From Tetrapyrgos nigripes (lineage: Eukaryota; Basidiomycota; Agaricomycetes; Agaricales; Campanellaceae): a stretch of DNA of 64,000 nucleotides. The notes below the pieces were generated by a model. The model worked only from the letters and a program-made list of their open reading frames with translations. It did no database searches and was not told the origin of the DNA. Shown here piece after piece: positions 1-9,935 of the stretch. How positions within the stretch are numbered: position 1 is the stretch's first letter; each line of letters opens with the position of its first letter. Where the stretch lies: positions 282,160-346,159 of the forward strand of contig JAACJM010000081.1 of NCBI GenBank assembly GCA_013368315.1, given 5' to 3'. The position numbers and the translations under genes are program-made.

Positions 1-2535
1 AAGACAGTCAAGGATATTGTCGTTGTGTTCCTTCACGAGTCCGTCAAAGACAGGTATTGCAACCTGCAATCAATGTCAGCGTCTATGACCCCTCCAGCTG
101 ATACGAGAGTAACCTGAACCATACCTGAAGCATATCTTCAAAGTCCCGGGCTGCAAGTTGCTTCATGGGCGAAGTGTTGTTTCGCATTCTCCGAATGGTG
201 GAGTGACCAAATGTAGGAACCATACGATACCTGTTCCACTTTAGAACTAGTCAAGCTCTTAAAGAACGTAACACGTACCGTGCGTCCATTTCCTGTACAG
301 TGTCGTGCCCATATGCTATAAGAATTCGTATGAGGTGAGTGAGTAACGCCTTCCAGACGCCAAGCTCAAGCTCATGCAATACATCGGGAACAAACATCTC
401 GTAAAAGTTGACACCGAACTGGAAAAAACGTTCGGAGAAAGTGTTCTGAAGAAAGAGATATGAGCAAGTATCCTCGAAATAGTCAAGCTAACAATTTACC
501 CGGACAGTAGTAAGACATAGCGACTGCAACAGTCGTTCCACAGCTGCACAAGCAATGCGATATCCGTATTCAAATATCCACTTCCTCACGCTCTCAATTA
601 AACCCCTTTGTTGCTCTGAATCAACCCGCCGCTGAGTCCGATGACGTTGACGGTCCTGAAACATTCCGAGTTGATGAATCTGTTCTTTTTTGACCAGACA
701 ATGAGGGCAGGGGCGGCCACCAAGATTGCGAATAGTAGCCAGAATGACCCTGTGAGATAGATTGAGAGGAGGGTATGTTAAATAGTCTAAATAAATACGC
801 ACTTTTCTGGATAGTCTGCTGAATAGGTGAAAAACTGAGGAAAGATTCTCCGGAGAACACCATCACTACAAACAATCTCGATACTGTGCTCATATGCCTC
901 CATGAAATCCTTGTCCAGTATGAGGGCCCAGATAGCTTGTACAAGCTCTCGTTTGAGATGAGTGAGGGTCGCTGCACTGGCTGGAGCTTGAAAGTTTGCT
1001 CGATACACGTCCTGGAGATTGGCAGGTAGCTGGAGGTATATTAGCAGTGCGATCTTCAGGGTAAAAATGAAACCCACCTTCAGGATATAGGCCAGATGAT
1101 TGACGGCAAATGAGGAGGGCTTGGAGCGCTGATACTTTGACTGATTCCCAAAGTACAGGTAAATCGGCCACATGGATTTCTCTCCGAATTGGGACAACTG
1201 GGTCTCATCAGACCATACCATCATTCCCACTGGCACATTTTCCACCACTTGTCCATCAGCTGTTTTCCGAGCTGCGTGGTGGTGCTGGATATGATCATAT
1301 TCCTCGATGTAGGCGTCTGAATTGTAAAGTTCCTGATGAAGGCGGACATCATCATTGCGCTCGTGCAAGGTATCAAACTTCTGAAAAAGTTTGAAGGGCA
1401 CGTAATGAAAGCCCTGCGATCTCTCCAACTGACAAACTTCCTTGATGATTTCCAGTGGTTTGCAATAGAAGACTTCATCCACTTCTAGCGAGCGTGCCCT
1501 AGACTTGGACTGACAGAAGTTATCTGCAGGAAGGGGTAACTTGACGGAAGTCTTTCTCCAGCCATCTTGAGCACTCAGATCATGCTCTGGACCGAGAGCC
1601 TCATCCATGGTCTTCACTACCACGTCTGCACTGAAACCCTTCAAATGCTCCTTGTCATAGTCATCTTGAAGGAGTACATCATTTACGAGGTTGTCGAGAT
1701 CGGCAAGTGACTTGGAGTCATGTCCATTGTAGAACCAGCTCATGAGACGGAAAATGGTGGCGTTGAGAAAAGGAGTGAAGATGTTTTTGTTAATGGAAGA
1801 GGTACTGTCGACGACGGCCTTTGCTGCAGATCCGAAGATAGAGAGAGGTTCAGCAGGTGGTGGGCATGGAAATCCCGGACCTTCGCACACTGCTGCGATG
1901 GGTGTCTGCAGGTCAGGAATAGACTTCGGCAACTGTGGGTAGGAACGATAAATGCCGTATTCGTTGGGTTCGGTGTTAATCCAGGTTTCGAGTGCTACAG
2001 GGGCCGGCTCTGGCTCTGGCTCTGGAGCTGCAGCGACTGCTGGAGGAGGCGTCGGCTGTTCGGGAGTAGAAGGTCGGAGCAATGGAGCAAAAATGCGAGG
2101 GTATGCCTGAGTAAGACTGGGAAGTCTCTCCTGATGGTGAGTAGGAAATGAATGCTTCCGGCCTGTACGCAAGGGCTTCAAAATGTTTGGAAGAGGAGAA
2201 GGAGGCGGAGGAGTTGGTGATTTTTGTCTGGGTTCGTCATCTACAGACATTGGCGAGATGGGATTGTTGAGGTCAGGGATGGGCATTGGTTCTGACGTAG
2301 AAGCAGACTGTAAAATGATGTCAGGATCTGATCTTGTACCGGCGAAAAAAATTTCTTCACCCACCTCTGAGTAGCTGGACACATCACTTGCACCAGCAAG
2401 CCTCGGTACCTTTGGCTTTCGTTGGTCTTTAGGAATAAGCTTCAGCTTAGGTCCTGCACCGGCGCAATGCCTCTGCCGGTCAGCGATACTTGGAAAATCG
2501 CCACCACATTTGTTACAGCAGTACGTCTTCGCCAT
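1..2535 (-). CDS. Plavaka-type (CACTA-like) transposase, truncated by the window edge
   Basis: Plavaka elements are cut-and-paste DNA transposons of basidiomycetes. The start chosen is the ATG at 2535, just before a zinc-finger-like motif (CNKCGGDFPSIADRQRH); an upstream in-frame ATG at 2586 adds only a hydrophobic stretch. A proline-rich linker follows, then the conserved core: WSDETQLSQFGEKSMWPIYL, GNQSKYQRSKPS, FTYSADYPEK, ILATIRNLGGRPCPHC. After an intron comes the Plavaka hallmark VPDVLHELELGVWK near 370-320, and the frame continues as IPVFDGLVKEHND to the window start. Introns lie at about 1077-1030, 802-750, 505-450, 270-225 and 125-70. No frameshift or stop was found in the joined exons, so the visible part may be functional. 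The catalytic C-terminus lies outside the window. Confidence 0.88.
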
Positions 2536-2586
2536 GATGAGAAGAAGCAATGAAAAAAAGAGCAATAGTCTATAGTTCATCTGCAA

Positions 2587-3070
2587 AAGATAGACACTGT
2601 TAGTGAAACCAGACTAGAGAGTTTAACATGCGCTTACATACCTAGACACGAACTTGAAAAGCTGTCCATGTTGTATCACAGTGAAAGCCATCCCTTTGCA
2701 GCCTTAATACAAGTTATTCAACAAACTGGCTTCCCATGCGGCTCGCTGTGTGGGACCTTGTGAGATAATTTGGACGTAGTGATTCGACACAAGAAGGTTT
2801 TTGCAGCAGAGGATTACTAACTGTGGGACTGATCCATTAATGCATGGAGAAAGGAATAAGAAGAGAATACTCACGTCTTAAACTAACTTTCATTTAGCGA
2901 ACCAAGAGCTGTACATCTCGCAGATGATCCACTGACCTGGGCGTAGAAGCAAGCCCAAACGCATCTTCCCTTGTCTCCGACATCCTCCGCTGGTCTCCAA
3001 GCCTTCATCATCCCATCTAATACTTGCCCCATAACCAGATGACATCCTTGAGTTGAATGATGTGGTCAGC
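2587..3070. other. 5' flank of the Plavaka gene, no gene seen
   Basis: This stretch should hold the promoter and 5' terminal repeat of the Plavaka element. I see no convincing coding exon and could not identify the terminal repeat, because its partner lies outside the window. Confidence 0.4.
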
Positions 3071-4180
3071 ATGCTCGCCGACAGAGAGACAGTTGAAGGA
3101 GCATCGACGTATGCCTCTTCATTTTCTCAACCCTGCAGTGAATACTAACGTCAAATTTTTCTCAGCCTCTGGGGTCACTGCTCAACTCTCAAAACTACAT
3201 TATAGTCCCACGGCGGACATTCCATCAAGTACTACTACTCTACATTCTGGCGTCAAATCTTACAGGTGAGTACATCCATATTTCTAACCTCTGCCACGAT
3301 TTTCATCGTGTGCAAAGGCTCGACCATCGTCGAGGCCTGTATTCTTTTATTCTATTGTGTGTGCATTGCTAAATTTGGCCTAGGATTTACGCGCTTCTCT
3401 GGTCACCACCAAGTCAATATACGTCCCTAATAATCGTTAGGGCAGCGTCTGCAACCCACCAAAACCTCTCAATAACTACCTAAGGTATGGGTTTTTCTTG
3501 TCAATACTCTGGTCAATGCTGATCCTTCAATTTTCTATAGCCTCTTATATCACTTACTCCTCGGCCAGCCCCTGCAGCCAACCACAAGCGCCATGGCACG
3601 TCCGAAACAACGTCAAACTATGCACATGGATGTCGCTGATGCTTCTCTCAATCAACTTCAAATGGGAAAGGTGACGCACTTCAGTGTGGCGGGTTACCCC
3701 TCAAAGGTTTCTCCTGGTGCGATGCACGGCCTATCATTTTGCCCCGTTTCGTATGTGTTGGCAATTCTTCTCATTTTGTTGAGGCTGAAGAGCCCAGTGA
3801 CATCGGTGCAGACTATGTGCCATGGCAGCTCGTGCGATTGGGCTAGCAAACTACTGAGCCGTGGCATGTCCGAAAAGACATTAAACTACGGCATGCAGAA
3901 CGTTGAACTAGTATGCCTCCTCATTCTCTCAATACTGTAGCTCATTACTGACCCCCAATCTTCTGCATTCTCAGGTCACCACGACTAGGATATCTCAAAA
4001 TGAGTTACGTCTATTCAATCTGGACTGTACATTACCCAAAGATTTCTGGTGAGTATCTACGTATTTCGGACTTGCAATCTCTGCCGCAATTTTCATTGTG
4101 TGCAAAGGCTCGACCATCGTCGAGGCCTGTATTCTTCTATTTTACTGTGCGATACAGTGCTAATTTGGCGTAGTAGATTT
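3071..4180 (+). repeat. Diverged direct duplication of an exon plus intron
   Basis: Two segments about 790 bp apart share an ordered set of landmarks: a GTATGCCTC donor-like start, a pyrimidine-rich acceptor, an exon of about 80 nt, a GTGAGTA donor, and then a nearly identical 73-bp block (3290-3362 and 4078-4150) with the shared core GCTCGACCATCGTCGAGGCC. The core contains the palindrome CTCGACCATCGTCGAG. The copies have diverged enough that their reading frames differ, so this is an old duplication within a decaying gene. Confidence 0.6.
3593..4051 (+). pseudogene. Remnant of an unrecognised spliced gene
   Basis: An ATG at 3593 opens a frame beginning MARPKQRQTMHMDVADASLN that stays open to about 3748, where a GTATGTG donor-like site occurs. 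A second frame, with text such as EEPSDIGADYVPWQLVRLG, ends in a TAG at about 3842. A third exon-like piece, ending at about 4048 before GTGAGTATC, follows the duplicated acceptor. The pieces do not join into one clean frame, so I call it a remnant. No domain was recognised. It sits between a Plavaka element and a small intact gene. Confidence 0.3.
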
Positions 4181-4551
4181 TGAACACCCCCGCAACGAGA
4201 ATACGAAGGTGTATATGGCGCCGTCATGGTCACACTAAGCCTGGGTAGCCCAGGATCCATGGCTCATTGCTGTGGTTTTCCGGAATGATTGGTCTTGCCA
4301 ATCCCTATGGCTCATTGCTGTGGCTTTTCCTGGTGGCTCTGGAGCCATGCCACCCAACACATTCTTACCCTTCTGACTCCTCCCAGCCGGGCTCACATTA
4401 CACACAGCACAGTCCCCGCAAACTTCGCCATCTCCTGAACACTGACCAGGCGAATATATGAATTTGGTGTTGTCATGACGCACATGTTCACCTCGCTTAT
4501 CGTAGTACTCCAACTTCAACTAATTCCCATACATAGTACTACGCATCCAAC
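4181..4551. other. Short intergenic region with an imperfect direct repeat
   Basis: A near repeat of the phrase ATGGCTCATTGCTGTGG occurs at about 4259 and 4308. No coding exon is seen. The 3' part is probably the promoter of the gene that starts at 4552. Confidence 0.4.
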
Positions 4552-5423
4552 ATGTCTCGATCTCCTTCCCTAGGTCTCTCTGACCTTCCTCCTACCCCAA
4601 CTGACAGCCCACTTACCCTGCCTTTACCTCCGCCATTTATCGAAATAACAAATCAAGTGGATATCATCGACCGGCGCCGGACTCCTTATCAGAATTATTA
4701 TCCTCCGGGCACGTCTGATCCGCCAACAATCGACTACTTTGAGCTTTCGCTTACGGACACTACCTTTGCCATCTCATCATCCTTCCAAATGACTGATTAT
4801 GGCTATCAAGTGACTGGTGATTTATTGGGTGAGTCGCTTCACTTGAATCTATCGAATAGTAAATTGAAAAACTGACCAAACTGTCTTGCAGTACCCTCGT
4901 TCCTCGGCGCATCTACAAATGCAAGCACATCTGGCATCAACAGGTGCATCCAGTCAGACACTGGGAGTGACGGTGACAATGAAGATACGCATGGCTCAAG
5001 TCAAGCTTTGGTTAGTTGTAATTTTTTTTGTCCTCCTCTCACCATTGATATCCATTCAGAGCCATGACGAGTGTCTGCATCGACGACCAATCTTTTCAAT
5101 GACCGTTTCAGACATTTATATGGTAAGTCGCAGTCAATCTGGCTTCAAACCCCTGACTGATCAATGTACAGAGTCCTTCGTCTAATCTCTGGATAGAATC
5201 GGCCATTGAAAATGCAGCTCTGTCTCTGCTGACATCCCGGATTCCTAGTCCCACCAACACCGTCCAAACGTCTAGTCCCATAATTAATCCTCGGAAGTTG
5301 GCATCTGAAAATCAGCCCATCCTTTGCTCTTCTGGCTCAGATGTTCAAGTTAACAAGCGTTCCCGCTCGCCTAGTACTCCAGCAAGCCCCCGGAAACGCT
5401 GCCTTTTTGACAATGTCAACTGA
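4552..5423 (+). CDS. Small four-exon hypothetical protein, about 236 aa
   Basis: Four exons join in one frame: 4552-4828, 4892-5010, 5060-5122 and 5172-5423. Splice sites are canonical (GTGAGT/CAG, GTTAGT/CAG, GTAAGT/CAG) and introns are 49-63 nt. The protein starts MSRSPSLGLSDLPPTPTDSP and is rich in Ser, Pro and Thr. It has an acidic patch (SDTGSDGDNEDTHGSSQ) and a basic tail (NKRSRSPSTPASPRKRCL) that could be a nuclear localisation signal. No enzymatic motif is visible, and low complexity suggests a disordered regulatory or TE-associated protein. The clean exon junctions argue that it is a real gene. Function is unknown. Confidence 0.65.
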
Positions 5424-5912
5424 TGCGCGTTTTCGAGTGCTATACATGACTCTCCAATATGGATTTGCAATTAGATCCCACTCATGCCCTACGTTATCGC
5501 TTTTGCTTTCCGTTGCACTGTAAATGTATTCCCGACTGAGAGGGGTAATTTGGTTTACTTACATTCAAACATTCAAACGTTCAAACGCTTACTATATACA
5601 TACTTTTCTATATCTACTTGCTTTGGTCTTGATTGAATGCCGTCTTGTCCAAACTCCCCCCTCTGCTCTTGTGTAGTTCACCTTTCATGTTTTTTCTTGT
5701 CTAGAGCTCAGAGTCATACCTTTGTCACAGTAGTATTGGAGTGGGGCGGCCATTCGGCTAGCTGTATTGATTCAAATGGTTACAGTCATATGTTTGGTTT
5801 TTGGAGCCTCTTATAATCCCGTCTCTACGATACTTTCCTCTTAAACCATAACCACCTCCTTCTACTGACTTTTAACAGCTCGATTTACGCGTTTCAAACC
5901 GAAAACCCCCAT
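5424..5912. other. Intergenic region between two convergent-free plus-strand genes
   Basis: This region holds the 3' end of the upstream gene and the promoter of the next. A short ATTCAAAC-type repeat occurs at about 5562-5587. No gene is seen. Confidence 0.4.
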
Positions 5913-7882
5913 ATGAACGCAACAATGGGCAAAGGTAAGGCCGGAGCAAGTGATCAGGCCCCTGCACCACCCCAGGGCAAGAGGCGCCGCATTCGAGATA
6001 TCGCCAATACGAAGACAACGCCGGTAACTGTGTCGGTACCTGCACCAAAGCAAAATCCAGAGTCGAGTCAGGGAGCACCTGAGGCTCAACCTCAACCTGA
6101 AAGCAACGACGGCAAGGAAGAGCCACTTCCACGACCTGGTCCAACCTTGACTGAGCACCTACGGAACAAACGACATTTGCAGAAACGGCAGGGGTAGGTG
6201 TCGTCTCTTACTATGATAGCCACACTGAAGAATCCTCTAGAGCCAAACCTAGGCAAAACATTGACCACTTTCGCTCTGCTGCCTGTCGGATGGTTGGAAT
6301 CTTCTCACCCTGGATCGATTGGTATCAGATTCTCTGTCTTGGGATGCAAGACGAGAACATGATCCAGCCAGGAGAAGTTGCTATGGAAGATCCGTGCGAG
6401 TTGTACGTACTCTTCGTCAGCGCCCTTGATGCGCTGCTCATTCTTTTTATCCTCTAGACAAACTATGCGCAACGTTTTCGAATACCTCAAGGAGATAATC
6501 CCCAATCTACTGGAAGACCTGGAGAACTGCGTGGAGAATGACTCTCTTTATGAGCTCGTTGGATCGGTGCGCAATGAATCATCTGGTATTGCCTAAAATA
6601 GCTGATCCTTTTGCGAACAGATGAATGATGCAGCCAGCGGTGTTATTTCCCAAGATATCTCTTCACTCAAGCTTGTGATACTCGACTACACCCGTGACTA
6701 CCTCTGCATCTCCCAGTTTGACCCTCCCATTAATCCCAAGGCAAACAAAGGTGAAGAACGAGGATGGAACCATCCCCAGCTTGCCCGACTCTTGGTTCCA
6801 CCTACGAAACTCAATGCTTTTCTCAAGAATCCCAAAGAGTACTACCTTCTTCTCATGCATGCGTGTATATGGCTAAATACCTTACAGATTCATTTCCAAG
6901 GTCCGGGAAAACACAATAAAAATTAGTCACAAGCATTTTCCGTCCTTCTTCTACTGGGATGCAGGGCAGGAGGCCTCACAAGGTCCCAGGTATGCGGGGA
7001 CACACCTTCTCACAAGTGATTTGCTTTATAAGGTATGTTGATAACCTCTCTTCACTTCTACCGTATCTTACTGCGTGATTGACAGGTCTGGGTTCACTTG
7101 TTCTGTGGGGAGAGCAACGCTGCGCGATTCGATCCCGCATCAGGAGAACGTTTCAAAGTCCTCCACGCTGGGAAGGTATGGCAATTTGGCCTCAAGACCA
7201 TCTCCTATTCTCAGATTGCGTACACCACCTTAATGGTATTGTGTATTTCTTCGCTCAATAGTCATGGTCTCACATATCGCTTTTTCTTAGGTGTGGCATA
7301 CTCTAAGTGCTTCCAACCACTGGCGCCTGGACGACGGCGCTGTACACAAGCACACGGCATTTGATCTCGTCTCTGGCTTATTTGAGGATGAACGGCTAAT
7401 TGACGAGAAGTTCAACAAAAAGTTGCTCGAGGACTGGAATCGGTAAGTGACATTTTATTGGTTCTCTACCCTTCAACTCAACGTACTGTCTTCTCCAGGA
7501 CGGTAGGCTGGATGCTCCCTGGACTTGAAGACAACAACGACCTTGAAGATGATGATGATGAAGACTCGTTCCTCAACCAGTGGCAAACTCGCAATAAAAT
7601 GATCATCGAAGAGGAGGCCGCTGCTGCCAAGAAGGCTGAGGAGGAGAAAGCTAAAAAGAAGAAAGCTCGAAAAGAGAAGGCTAGAAAGAAGAAAGCTAAG
7701 GCGAAAGCTGCTCAAGCAGCGGAGGCCGATGGTACTGAGGGTCTAGAACCCGACGACGCTGACAACAACAACAACAACAACAACAACAATGACAACGCTG
7801 ACGACAACGGCGACGCTGATGACAACGACAACGACAACGATGATGATGATGACGACAGCGACAACGACAGCGACAATGACAG

Positions 7883-7920
<38 letters not shown>

Positions 7921-8203
7921 GCAACGGCAACGACAACGACAATGCTGCTGCCGCTACCGATGCTGACGTTGCCTCTGCCTCTACTGGAACTGCAGGCCCG
8001 ACTGCTCCATCGCCAGAGGAGTCTTCAGATCAACGTAAGCCAAAGGTGTGTCTCGGGCTTGAAATAAGGAATATATAGTTCTAATCTTTCCCTCAGCCTC
8101 ATGGAAGGGCTCCTCCTCCAAAGCTCCCAGTGAGTGCTGTCCAAGTCATGACCAATATACATGTTGAATTTTTCTTTCAGGTTTTTTGATTGCTTATGAC
8201 TAG
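5913..8203 (+). CDS. DUF6698-like protein with acidic Asp/Asn repeat tail, ten exons, about 602 aa
   Basis: Ten exons keep one frame: 5913-6193, 6241-6402, 6458-6566, 6621-6838, 6888-7032, 7086-7235, 7291-7442, 7499-8034, 8097-8129 and 8181-8203. After a basic N-terminus (GKRRRIRDIA) comes a helical domain laid out like the basidiomycete DUF6698 family. Its landmarks are a leader (FRSAACRMVGIFSPW), a central IPNLLEDLENCVENDSLYEL block, a KISHKHFPSFFYWDAGQE strand, an IAYTTLMVWHTLSASNHW block and a closing WNRTVGWMLPGL. The C-terminus has a KKA/EEK coiled-coil stretch, then a long Asp/Asn run encoded by GACAAC repeats, and ends IAYD. No premature stop is present. Function is unknown; such genes are highly expanded in mushrooms and often lie near transposons. 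The left repeat of element A begins 280 bp downstream. Confidence 0.75.
7762..7945 (+). repeat. Coding (GACAAC)n-type microsatellite
   Basis: A run of AAC, GAC, AAT and GAT codons inside exon 8 of the DUF6698-like gene encodes poly-Asn and then Asp-Asn and Asp-Ser repeats. The repeat stays in frame and is probably length-variable. Confidence 0.85.
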
Positions 8204-8485
8204 AGTGAGTGTCTTCGTTCTACTTCTGTTGATATATGCATTGATGTTGTTTCCAGGTTTCTTTGCCTTGCCCCGATTGCTTGTTTCATCGACTCTCTTT
8301 CCTTTCCCATTGACATCCAGATCATTTTTTCTTCTCTTCGGTGAGTTTATTCTTTTACTCGTCCTGTCCTATCGCCTTTGATTGACGTATTTCTCTCATG
8401 ATCATTACTCGACACTCTGCCAGTGAATACTGCAACTGGTACTAGTGTACTACCACATGATATCGAGGCAATGCTGTACCAAAAA
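8204..8485. other. Spacer between DUF6698-like gene and element A
   Basis: AT-rich, with pyrimidine runs. The 3' UTR of the upstream gene probably lies here. I see no gene. Confidence 0.4.
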
Positions 8486-8542
8486 CTAGATATACCTGGG
8501 GTGACCCCAGCACCCATAATTATATATACATGGGGTCACCCC
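8486..8542. repeat. Left terminal inverted repeat of element A
   Basis: Contains TGGGGTGACCCCA (palindromic core), then CACCCATAATTATATATAC and TGGGGTCACCCCA. It matches the reverse complement of 21684-21734 with a few mismatches. Further AGATAT and GTGGGGTCTC copies follow up to about 8600 as possible subterminal transposase-binding repeats. Confidence 0.65.
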
Positions 8543-8848
8543 ATGGGTGGAGTCTTTAGGGGAGATATCTAGATATGGCGTGGGGTCTCTGGTGGGTCCA
8601 TCGCTTTTTGGTTTGCTGCCCTTTGGGCCGGGCCATTTTGCCTTATATAATCCACCAGATCCCAGATTTATGCGCGTCACTGTCACACTTGGTGGCCTTT
8701 ATTGCCTTTAATCCTTTTCTTAATTCCTAATCCTTTTCCATGCTTATCAATGTGTCTCGTTTCTTATCAACTCTCTTATCTCACTCCGTCTTTAGGGTTA
8801 CCATCGACTTGGGGTTAGACGACGACTTGTTTCACCACTGAGTTAACT

Positions 8849-9402
8849 ATGACTACCTGTACAAAGTCCTTCACACCCCGAACGCTAATCTCCACGTCAC
8901 CCAACAGAGTCATTATGACTGGCGCTCAGCATGCGTCCACTGGAACCAGTGTTGAGCTAGACGACACGCAGGAATGCACGCATGTCATCGGTGAGCCTTC
9001 TCATCGATATCGCAGTAATGTTTTCAACTCTTTCTCATCGTCTCTACCGCCAGCATTTTCTGAAATCAACAGACCTATTCAGACGACTACTGCTACAACT
9101 GGCGACACTTCAGGCAACTCCACTGAACTAGAAAAAGCCATCAACCTGTATGACTTGATACGCGTGCTCGAGTTGCGCTCGTACGTAGTTGTTTCATTGT
9201 CAACCTTCATTCCTAACTCACTGTTTTATGCTTTAGGTTCCTTCGTCTTCCGTTGTTGTACCCTCATTCTCATTCCCCTCTTTGTCAATACATCCACCCT
9301 TCCATCCCTAAAGACACTGTTGCACACGGTGAAATCGTAGAGACTGACTGGACCACCCATGTAGCTGCCCACTGCCCTCATGATACAGTTGCCAAGCTGT
9401 AG
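8849..9402 (+). CDS. Small three-exon hypothetical protein in element A, 144 aa
   Basis: Exons 8849-8990, 9054-9180 and 9237-9402 join in one frame with canonical GTGAGC/CAG and GTACGT/TAG junctions. The protein begins MTTCTKSFTPRTLISTSPNR, passes through a Thr/Ser-rich stretch and a short helix (ELEKAINLYDLIRVLELRSF), and ends HDTVAKL. It is the gene nearest the left repeat of element A, 310 bp inside it. I recognise no domain and find no counterpart in element B. The clean splicing supports a real, expressed gene. Confidence 0.5.
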
Positions 9403-9454
9403 ACATTGTATTACCCATATAAACACATCGCCTTGTTACTAAATACATAATATA

Positions 9455-9935
9455 ATAAAAAGAGAACGACTTCCGTTCGACCGTTGAAGTCCAACGGTAG
9501 TGTTCATATTCAACTTATTAAACTTGAGTGTATGTCACGGTATAGTATCTAACTTTACCGTGCAGGTTTCCTTCCACCTTTGGTGCTAGAGTCAGCACCG
9601 TCTATCTGATGGCACGTTACATGTTCTCCGACCTCTCGTTTCACCTTCTGTTCAGCCGCCTGCTTAGATCATGGCGGCCTAAGTCCACAGTTCACATAAT
9701 ATAAAAAGAAAACACTTCCGTTCGACTGTTGAAGTCCAACGGTAGTGTCTATATTCAAATTAAACTCGAGTGTATGTATACTCCATATCTAACTTCGTCG
9801 TTTCCCTCGACCCTTGGTGCCAGAGACTTTTGAGTGAGCACCGTTCTGTTTCTTGGCACGTTTCAGGTTCTCCGACCTCTCGCCTTGTTCCGCCTTCCGT
9901 TTAGCCGCCTGCTTAGACGACGGCGGCCAGATACC
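9455..9935 (-). repeat. Tandem duplication of the 3' end of the low-complexity protein gene
   Basis: The segments at about 9455-9690 and 9700-9935 are diverged copies. Both hold ACTTCCGTTCGAC.GTTGAAGTCCAACGGTAGTGT, TTCTCCGACCTCTCG and GCCGCCTGCTTAGA. The inner copy carries the true stop codon and basic tail of the gene at 9789-12534; the outer copy is a non-coding relic of that last exon and its 3' UTR. Confidence 0.75.

Noticed and set aside
7712..7942. Minus-strand open frame of repeated Ser-Leu (LSLSLS...) opposite the DUF6698-like gene
   Set aside because: It is the antisense shadow of the GACAAC repeat in a well-supported exon.
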